DNA of 6,170 bases, from assembly GCA_029821215.1 (NCBI GenBank), contig JALGTV010000084.1, positions 1-6,170 on the forward strand. Direction: 5' to 3'. The stretch is from Candidatus Zipacnadia bacterium. GTDB taxonomy: Bacteria > Armatimonadota > Zipacnadia > Zipacnadales > Zipacnadaceae. This document shows positions 1 to 4,948 of the stretch, piece by piece. The notes under the pieces were generated by a model that was not told the origin of the DNA, searched no databases, and saw only the letters and a list, made by a program, of their open reading frames with translations. Position numbers and translations under genes: made by a program. Positions within the stretch are counted from its first letter, which is position 1. Every line of letters starts with the position of its first letter.

Positions 1-618
1 TTCCTTAACCCGAGCCCAGCTACTGAATTCTGCCGCACCGACCGCGTGACGAGTCACATTCATTATCCAGGTATCTCCGGGCCGGGGCGAGACGTTGTTG
101 GCGAAAGGCAGAGCTATCTCCGCCGTCCAGCCAGTGTCTACTACTGCTGTCTGGGCTTCCCAGCGGAAATCCTCAGATGCATCCTCCTGTACAGCATCGT
201 ACTGAGTGCCCAGCGGATTGACCACCAGATGGGCATAACTGTGGCGCTGTCCTACTGTGTCAATAAATAGCTCCAGACAGTCATCCTCCCATACTTTGCC
301 ATCACGCTGTTGGACGGTGGCGCGAAGCTCCTGCGGATGGGGGTCATGCATCTGGGCCCCGATGTACAGGCCCGCCGCGTCATAAACTGCGTATACCGTG
401 GTCGGCAGCGAGGGCTGCTCATTTCCGCCCAGAGATACCAAACTACTGAAGACGGCCGCGCCGGACCATTCTTCGGCTCCTAATTGTCCGTCAATGGTGG
501 GCACGGTCTCCACCCGAGGAACCGATATCACCGGGGGTGTGTAGAACTCAGCCGCACTGGCGACCAATGGGAGCGCACACAACAGGCAAACTGTTAGAAC
601 CGGCCAATGTAAGCGCAC
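1..618 (-). CDS. Secreted CBM9-like (carbohydrate-binding family 9-like) protein, N-terminal 206 residues, truncated by window edge
   Basis: I translated this frame by hand: 206 codons are open from a GTG at 618-616 to the window edge, with no stop. Residues 1-23 form a Sec signal peptide: R2, a hydrophobic core, and a likely cut after SAA at 21-23. Residues 35-206 match the CBM9-like beta-sandwich seen in many secreted bacterial proteins. Its landmarks are TIDGQLGAEEW at 41-51, VYAVYDAAGLYIGAQ at 75-89, WEDDCLELFID at 110-120, GWTAEIALPF at 163-172 and the closing FSSWARV near 198-204. The family typically binds sugars or serves as an accessory domain, so the likely place of action is the periplasm or cell surface. 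GTG is chosen because GGGAGGG lies 7 bases upstream. It sits 68 bases downstream of the nitroreductase gene and is probably in the same transcript. Any catalytic or anchoring domain would lie beyond the edge, so full-length function is unknown. Family call is fairly sure; ligand is not. Confidence 0.85.
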   Translation of the reverse strand, partial: MRLHWPVLTVCLLCALPLVASAAEFYTPPVISVPRVETVPTIDGQLGAEEWSGAAVFSSLVSLGGNEQPSLPTTVYAVYDAAGLYIGAQMHDPHPQELRATVQQRDGKVWEDDCLELFIDTVGQRHSYAHLVVNPLGTQYDAVQEDASEDFRWEAQTAVVDTGWTAEIALPFANNVSPRPGDTWIMNVTRHAVGAAEFSSWARVKE

Positions 619-625
619 TGGACTT

Positions 626-632
626 CCCTCCC
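626..632 (-). promoter_or_regulatory. Shine-Dalgarno site fixing a GTG start
   Basis: On the minus strand this reads GGGAGGG, 7 bases before the GTG at 618. It is the strongest ribosome binding site in the window. It supports the non-ATG start, which is followed directly by a well-formed signal peptide. Confidence 0.75.
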
Positions 633-686
633 TATACAAAAACTGGGTACAACCGACTAATTCGCCAACGGCTGGGGTTTTACCTT

Positions 687-1367
687 CTACCTGGGATGGC
701 CCACTGAAATTACCAGCACGGGTGCGTGGTCAGTTGGTAACTGGAGCGTGTCGGTGACGGCTTCGTCTTGGAAAGCGCCGACCATAACCGCTCCTAAGTC
801 CAGGGCTACCGCCTGCAAACACAGGTTCTCGCCGGCGGCGCCCACCTCCATGTGTACGTACTGCTTGGCCCGTCCGCCGTATTTGCCCGCTGTGCGCGCA
901 TAGACGGCGGTGATGACGAAATTGGCAGCCGCTTGCTCCACACACTGCTGGCCCAGACATGCCTGGGCTAACTGTGACATACGATTGCCGCTGAGACGGG
1001 GTTGGAGGCGGTGACCCTGAGGCAGGTAATGGTAGACACCTTGAGTGGTCACCACATACAGTTCCAGCGGATACAGAGCACCGGCTGAAGGCGCCGCGCG
1101 AAAGCCCCACTGTGCCTCAGTAATCCCTTGAGCTGCCCAGAGCAGTTGACCCATTTGTTCACTGGTCAGGGGCTGGTCGGTAAAGGCCCGCACCGAGCGG
1201 CGGCCAGCGATAGCCTTCTCTAACGCCACACTGCCCGTAGTGTCTGGTGGTGGCAACTGGATAATATCAGTTTTGGGATTATTAGGCCCAGACTCGCCGG
1301 GGCACTGGGTGGCAAGTAACACAGCCAGCAGCAGGCATATTACCACAATTGGTATGGCATGGGACAT
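687..1367 (-). CDS. Exported SagB/ThcOx-type nitroreductase-family flavoprotein
   Basis: A 226-residue protein of the FMN-dependent nitroreductase superfamily, SagB-type dehydrogenase branch. Residues 1-22 are a hydrophobic export signal. Cys22 follows Leu-Ala-Thr-Gln, which is a poor lipobox because of Gln at -1, so a plain Sec signal is as likely as a lipoprotein. The mature domain starts with RRSVRAF at 56-62 (the usual N-terminal FMN phosphate-binding motif). It continues with LLWAAQGI at 75-82, APSAGALYPLELYV at 92-105, VYHY at 111-114, KYGGRAKQYVHMEVG at 162-176, LDLGAVMVGAF at 189-199, and ends in VGHPR. SagB enzymes oxidise azolines to azoles in peptide natural products, but many stand-alone members have unknown substrates, and no YcaO cyclodehydratase or precursor peptide is visible here. 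AAGGTG lies 7 bases before the ATG. It is 79 bases downstream of the GH123-like gene and 68 upstream of the CBM9-like gene, likely one operon. Family is confident; substrate unknown. Confidence 0.9.
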   Translation of the reverse strand: MSHAIPIVVICLLLAVLLATQCPGESGPNNPKTDIIQLPPPDTTGSVALEKAIAGRRSVRAFTDQPLTSEQMGQLLWAAQGITEAQWGFRAAPSAGALYPLELYVVTTQGVYHYLPQGHRLQPRLSGNRMSQLAQACLGQQCVEQAAANFVITAVYARTAGKYGGRAKQYVHMEVGAAGENLCLQAVALDLGAVMVGAFQDEAVTDTLQLPTDHAPVLVISVGHPR

Positions 1368-1446
1368 AGTATTTCACCTTCTGTAATTCTGTAAATTCGT
1401 ATACCTAAGGGTTCACTACGACTTGGTTGTAACCGTTGTTAGTCAG

Positions 1447-3171
1447 CTACTCCGCCAGTGCAGCCGCTATTGTGCGGAGTATCTGCTCGCGGCGGCCTAA
1501 CAAAGTCTTAGGGTCTGGATCAAAGTAGTGCGGGTCCACAAAGAGTCCAGGTACTGGATTAATGAGTTCCTCCAGCCGTTGGGCCCGCTCACCGGAAATA
1601 CTCTCCTCAGATAACAACCTCTTAGCAGCCGCCAGCAAGGCTATGTCTTCCAGAGCTGCTCGGGTAACCTTTAGACGCAGCGACGGTAAAACTGGTCCCT
1701 CAGGCTCCCGGGGTGGATAGACACGGTAGTTATTACCGTTATGAATGCCAGCGTACGGAAAGCTGGAGGGCTTATCGGACAAGCGGAGCGTATCCCAGAA
1801 GTCAGCAGGCGGCTCGCCGTAGAACCCGGCCCATGTAAACACTCCCTTCGCGCCATAATAAGCCGACATCCATAGCGCCAGTCGGTGTTCCAGGGCGGGA
1901 TTGTCAATCTCCATGTTAGGAGCCAGCACCAGCGGATCGCGCATCTGCCAGCGCACCGGCAGATGACAGTAGTAGTGCCACAGCTCCGGCTGCTTGAGAT
2001 GACGGTGCCGTTGGGGATCGTAGCTGGCCGAGGATAGATCGGTCATCCATATATCACAGCCTTGATCCATGTCGGGGTGCCACTGGGCACTGGCCAGATA
2101 AACCCGCAGGCCGGGATACTTATCGTGCATCATCTGGCAGAACGGGATATTCTCATTCACAAAGGTCTCGGCATCGGGTTCGTCGGCGTTGCTGTAGATG
2201 ATACACTGGTCCAGCCAGCCCTGGCTTTTGATGTGCTCGTACAGGGCGTCGAAGGCCTCGCCCTCAGGGGGACCGATGTCGAATAGAGTCATGCCCTGCT
2301 CAGTCAGGAATTGGTGAAACTCGTCAAATTTCTGCGGATTATTCGGGTCCCAGACACCCTTCAGAGCGTCTACGGGGATCATGTGGTGGTCCAAGACCAG
2401 CGCACACATATCCCGGAACTGTTGCTCGGTCAGGTTGCCCCGCTGGAACCAGCCAATGAACGGATAGGTGTTGGGGTCCAGCGTCAGCCCCCCGACGACC
2501 TGAATGGGAACTGATATATTACAATCCTGGTGACCGTCGGTGACTCTTACCCGGCATATAAGCTGTCCTGTGGGCATATCGGCCGGCAGTCGCACGTCAA
2601 TCCAGAACGCGCCAACTTCTAACCCGTCGCCTATGAATACGCGCGACTCGGGCACAAGCGGATCCGGCCAGCGGTCTACATTATAACGTGGGTACGCCGG
2701 CTCGGGGACACTGACAAAGATCTCATGGAACACCTCTACGTCCGCTGGACAACCTTTGTCGTCTAGGGTCACATCTACCTGGTAGGAGGCTGCCGGTGTG
2801 CCTACCCACGGCAAGATGGCTATTTGAAAGCTGGCTGTGGTGCCTGCCGCTGCCCAGATGGTGTCGGCCTCGTGGTGCTGGCGCATGCCGGCAGGGAAGC
2901 TTGAGCCGCGGAACCAGTATTTATTGGGCCAGATTTTGACCAAGTCATGGGTAAGGCCTATGCAGTAATTTGCGGAGGGTGCTGCCGCGAAGCGTTGTTG
3001 AAAGCGAGTTAGCTGGTCACTGAAGGCCAGGCCCCATGGGTCTACCGTATTAGCAATGTCCTTTTCTGCATTTGGCAAGTCCACGGGTACAGCGGCCAGG
3101 GCTACTGCTGTAGTCCCCAGCACGATTGCGAACCACAGTACCATTCCACTAAGTTGGCTACAAACGGTCAT
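1447..3171 (-). CDS. Secreted GH123/DUF4091-like glycoside hydrolase
   Basis: A 574-residue exported protein resembling the GH123/DUF4091 group, whose characterised members are beta-N-acetylgalactosaminidases using an adjacent Asp-Glu pair in substrate-assisted catalysis. Residues 1-27 are a signal peptide ending in AVALAA. Roughly 30-230 look like an N-terminal beta-sandwich, 235-480 like the TIM barrel, and about 495-515 like a divergent DUF4091 motif (LRLKVTRAALEDIALL). The barrel carries YSNADEPDAE at 326-335, so D330 and E331 are the candidate catalytic pair. NMEIDNPALEHRLALWMSAY at 419-438 and the following GAKGVFTWAGF are typical of the family. The frame stays open to a TTG at 3213, but AGGAG at 3187-3183 and the signal peptide favour the ATG at 3171; the TTG at 3174 is an alternative. 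It heads a probable operon with the nitroreductase and CBM9-like genes. Overall family is fairly sure; hydrolase activity and the sugar cleaved are inferred, since many DUF4091 proteins are uncharacterised. Confidence 0.82.
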   Translation of the reverse strand: MTVCSQLSGMVLWFAIVLGTTAVALAAVPVDLPNAEKDIANTVDPWGLAFSDQLTRFQQRFAAAPSANYCIGLTHDLVKIWPNKYWFRGSSFPAGMRQHHEADTIWAAAGTTASFQIAILPWVGTPAASYQVDVTLDDKGCPADVEVFHEIFVSVPEPAYPRYNVDRWPDPLVPESRVFIGDGLEVGAFWIDVRLPADMPTGQLICRVRVTDGHQDCNISVPIQVVGGLTLDPNTYPFIGWFQRGNLTEQQFRDMCALVLDHHMIPVDALKGVWDPNNPQKFDEFHQFLTEQGMTLFDIGPPEGEAFDALYEHIKSQGWLDQCIIYSNADEPDAETFVNENIPFCQMMHDKYPGLRVYLASAQWHPDMDQGCDIWMTDLSSASYDPQRHRHLKQPELWHYYCHLPVRWQMRDPLVLAPNMEIDNPALEHRLALWMSAYYGAKGVFTWAGFYGEPPADFWDTLRLSDKPSSFPYAGIHNGNNYRVYPPREPEGPVLPSLRLKVTRAALEDIALLAAAKRLLSEESISGERAQRLEELINPVPGLFVDPHYFDPDPKTLLGRREQILRTIAAALAE

Positions 3172-3472
3172 CAATACAGAAACTCCTGTTTCCTGCGGTT
3201 TAGGTGATTGCAACGGGCTGGTATTACTGCAAACGGGCCAATGCTGGTTGGCTATGGGTATTATTCACCGTGCAGGTGTCCTGGCCCTTCACAGTGTAAG
3301 TCACGGGTGCCTGGAACGGCATCTACATACGCGCTGTAACCAAATGTGTGTTTCGTCAGCAAATGTCTGACTGACAATTCTTGACTATCTGAAAATTCCT
3401 GCCGCCCTAGCTTAGAGCATCTGGCGCGATTGCTGGGGCAGAAGAGCATAGCCGGGATCCGGACGGCGTCTG
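3172..3472. other. 301-base gap between the phosphofructokinase and GH123-like genes
   Basis: No convincing gene, terminator or promoter was found. A 71-codon minus-strand frame begins with a GTG at 3476 that overlaps the phosphofructokinase stop as GTGA, but it has no clear ribosome binding site and no recognisable family features. A weak 5-bp stem (GTCAG, 7-base loop, CTGAC) on the minus strand and a GGATCC-centred inverted repeat near 3451-3466 lack the U-run of an intrinsic terminator. The length of the gap suggests that the downstream operon has its own promoter or leader here, but I cannot point to a good -35/-10 pair. Confidence 0.5.
3183..3187 (-). promoter_or_regulatory. Shine-Dalgarno site deciding the start of the GH123-like gene
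   Basis: The minus strand reads AGGAG here, 8 bases before a TTG at 3174 and 11 bases before the ATG at 3171. It lies inside the longest possible reading frame (TTG at 3213). That argues the extra N-terminal codons upstream are not translated. They would also place a polar stretch ahead of the signal peptide. Confidence 0.65.
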
Positions 3473-4705
3473 TCACTCGCGCTCGTACTTAGGTAGCTTA
3501 CCGGCAATTACGTGCTTCTGGAAGCGGGGGTAATGAGGGATGCCTACGGGCATCGGCTCACTGCGCCCTACCATCAGGGGCCGACAGTACTCAATGAACT
3601 CCTCGGTGATGCCATTGTGTTCCTCGTTAATCCACTCATCAGGCACTACCCTGGTCTTGCCCGCGACACTCATCAGAGACGTGTCCTCGCACTCGAAGAC
3701 AAACGGCTCACTGCTCTTGCGTTGAATGGTAATCATCACATCTGATTCGCCCTGACAGGCCCGGCGCACCGCATCCCGGCCTACAGCGTAGGCCTCATCC
3801 AAGTCAACCTGGGAGGCGGCCAGGCCAAAGGAGCGTTGCAGGTTACCGAGGCGGTCAAAGCGGCTGCGTACCCCCAACTCCTCCTCGATCATATCCGAGA
3901 GGGCCTGAGCCACCCCGCCGAGACGGGCGTGACCGAACTCGTCTATTTTCTGTGATGTGGTGGGGATGTCTGACTCGGCGAACGAAAAACCTTCGGAGAC
4001 AGCAATTACCAGGTACCCCCATTTGTCGAAGTTCTCGTGACAATCAGCCAGGAACTTGTCGGGGTCTACGATAACCTCGGGCAGATATACCAGGTGGGGG
4101 CCGTCTCTTTCTTCCTGACGGCCGACCTGAGTGGCCCCGGTAATCCACCCAGCGTTGCGGCCCATAATCTCCATGACCTCGCAGTTGCCAAATGCTTCGG
4201 CATCTTTTGATACAAACTGTACGGCTGAAGCCGCCAGGCGCGCCGCGCTGCCAAACCCGGGGCAGTTATCAGTGATGACCAAGTCATTGTCAATGGTCTT
4301 AGGGATGCCGACAATGTTCATATCCCAGTCGCTGGACTTGGCCAACTGTGATATCTTGTGGCAGGCGAGCTGCGAATCGTCGCCTCCAATATAGAAGAAA
4401 TAGCGGATATTATGGGCCTTGAATACTTCCATGCACCGCTGAAGGTCAGCATCGGTGGGCTTTAGGCGACTTGTACCCAGAGCTGCCGAAGGGGTGTAGC
4501 GAATTTGCTCAACCAGCTCGTAATCCTCCCGAAACAGATCAATGAACTGTTCGTTCAATATGCCGTCCAGGCCGTGCAAAGCCCCGTAAAAAGTCTCAAT
4601 TTGGGCGGTATCGCGGGCAGCTTCAATCGCTCCCACCAGACTGGCGTTGATAACTATTGAAGGTCCTCCCGATTGCCCAATCATAGCATTGCCCTGTAGT
4701 GACAT
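3473..4705 (-). CDS. pfp: 6-phosphofructokinase, PfkA superfamily, predicted pyrophosphate-dependent
   Basis: A complete 410-residue cytoplasmic enzyme that phosphorylates fructose 6-phosphate to fructose 1,6-bisphosphate. Motifs in order: GQSGGPS at 10-16 (phosphoryl-donor loop), GTSR at 77-80, IGGDDS at 106-111, PKTIDND at 135-141 with D139 the expected catalytic base, MGRNAGW at 181-187 (sugar-phosphate binding), VSEG at 236-239 and LGNLQRSF at 286-293. In ATP-dependent enzymes such as E. coli PfkA the donor-site residues are Gly104 and Gly124. Here they are D110 and K136, the combination established for PPi-dependent enzymes, which can run in both glycolytic and gluconeogenic directions. 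About 410 residues fits the longer PPi-type clades rather than the 320-residue E. coli form. AAAGGA lies 9 bases before the ATG at 4705; M8 (4684) is a weaker alternative start. A promoter is visible upstream. It may be monocistronic, given the 301-base gap downstream. Family is very sure, PPi use likely. Confidence 0.95.
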   Translation of the reverse strand: MSLQGNAMIGQSGGPSIVINASLVGAIEAARDTAQIETFYGALHGLDGILNEQFIDLFREDYELVEQIRYTPSAALGTSRLKPTDADLQRCMEVFKAHNIRYFFYIGGDDSQLACHKISQLAKSSDWDMNIVGIPKTIDNDLVITDNCPGFGSAARLAASAVQFVSKDAEAFGNCEVMEIMGRNAGWITGATQVGRQEERDGPHLVYLPEVIVDPDKFLADCHENFDKWGYLVIAVSEGFSFAESDIPTTSQKIDEFGHARLGGVAQALSDMIEEELGVRSRFDRLGNLQRSFGLAASQVDLDEAYAVGRDAVRRACQGESDVMITIQRKSSEPFVFECEDTSLMSVAGKTRVVPDEWINEEHNGITEEFIEYCRPLMVGRSEPMPVGIPHYPRFQKHVIAGKLPKYERE

Positions 4706-4769
4706 CCAACTTCATCCTTTCTGTATATGCGAAAATGTGATAATAATGGGTAACAGAATTCTTATACTC

Positions 4770-4798
4770 ATCATATCATATTATGGTACCAACTTCAA
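4770..4798 (-). promoter_or_regulatory. Sigma70-like promoter for the phosphofructokinase gene
   Basis: On the minus strand, TTGAAG (4798-4793, four of six to consensus) is followed after 17 bases by TATGAT (4775-4770, five of six). A second TATGAT at 4780-4775 overlaps the first by one base, giving a tandem -10. Transcription would start near 4763, leaving an untranslated leader of about 58 bases before the ATG. The prediction is from sequence only. Confidence 0.6.
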
Positions 4799-4810
4799 CT
4801 ATAGGCGACC

Positions 4811-4820
4811 ATAGCGCTAT
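4811..4820. repeat. Perfect 10-bp palindrome upstream of the phosphofructokinase promoter
   Basis: ATAGCGCTAT is its own reverse complement and lies 12 bases upstream of the predicted -35 box, in the shared divergent spacer. It could be an operator. A perfect 10-bp palindrome is expected several times by chance in a window of this size, so only its position makes it notable. Confidence 0.3.
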
Positions 4821-4933
4821 TAGTTTCAGTAGCGTAGTAAGCCGCCACCCGACTATCTGCCATTTCTACCTATGCCGCGGAACAAATACCCACCGGGCAG
4901 AGTCAAACATCCGTTAATCATAAAGCGGAAAGC

Positions 4934-4937
4934 GAGG
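4934..4937 (+). promoter_or_regulatory. Weak Shine-Dalgarno candidate for the surface-protein gene
   Basis: GAGG ends 11 bases before the GTG at 4949 but 23 bases before the ATG at 4961. It therefore favours the GTG start, which also gives the signal peptide a positively charged N-terminus. The match is short, so the start remains open between the two codons. Confidence 0.35.
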
Positions 4938-4948
4938 CAGTAGCTACA

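Larger units (their letters stand above)
4706..4948. other. Divergent intergenic regulatory region
   Basis: These 243 bases separate the minus-strand phosphofructokinase from the plus-strand surface-protein gene. The part nearest the phosphofructokinase (about 4721-4800) is clearly richer in A and T than the flanking genes and holds its promoter. The half next to the plus-strand gene shows no convincing -35/-10 pair. TATTAT at 4779-4784 is a possible plus-strand -10, but it has no matching -35. Short minus-strand frames extending into this spacer have no coding features and overlap the start of the plus-strand gene. Confidence 0.6.

Noticed and set aside
46..270. Plus-strand 74-codon frame
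   Set aside because: It lies antisense to the CBM9-like gene, whose protein features are clear on the minus strand. The plus-strand product has no recognisable features.
730..1110. Minus-strand 126-codon frame inside the nitroreductase gene
   Set aside because: It is a shifted-frame shadow of the nitroreductase. Its product is low-complexity, rich in Arg, Ser, Gly and Pro.
687..1367. Thiazole/oxazole-modified peptide (RiPP) biosynthesis locus suggested by the SagB-type gene
   Set aside because: No YcaO cyclodehydratase, E1-like partner, precursor peptide or exporter is visible in the window, and the protein has an export signal.
3056..3370. Plus-strand 104-codon frame across the start of the GH123-like gene
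   Set aside because: It is antisense to the signal-peptide region and intergenic gap, with no supporting start signals or protein features.
3451..3466. GGATCC-centred inverted repeat after the phosphofructokinase, considered as a terminator
   Set aside because: The outer stem is short and no T-run follows on the minus strand, so it does not meet the form of an intrinsic terminator.
3261..3476. 71-codon minus-strand frame overlapping the phosphofructokinase stop
   Set aside because: It has a GTG start without a clear ribosome binding site and no family features. It is kept only as a finding because of its GTGA overlap.
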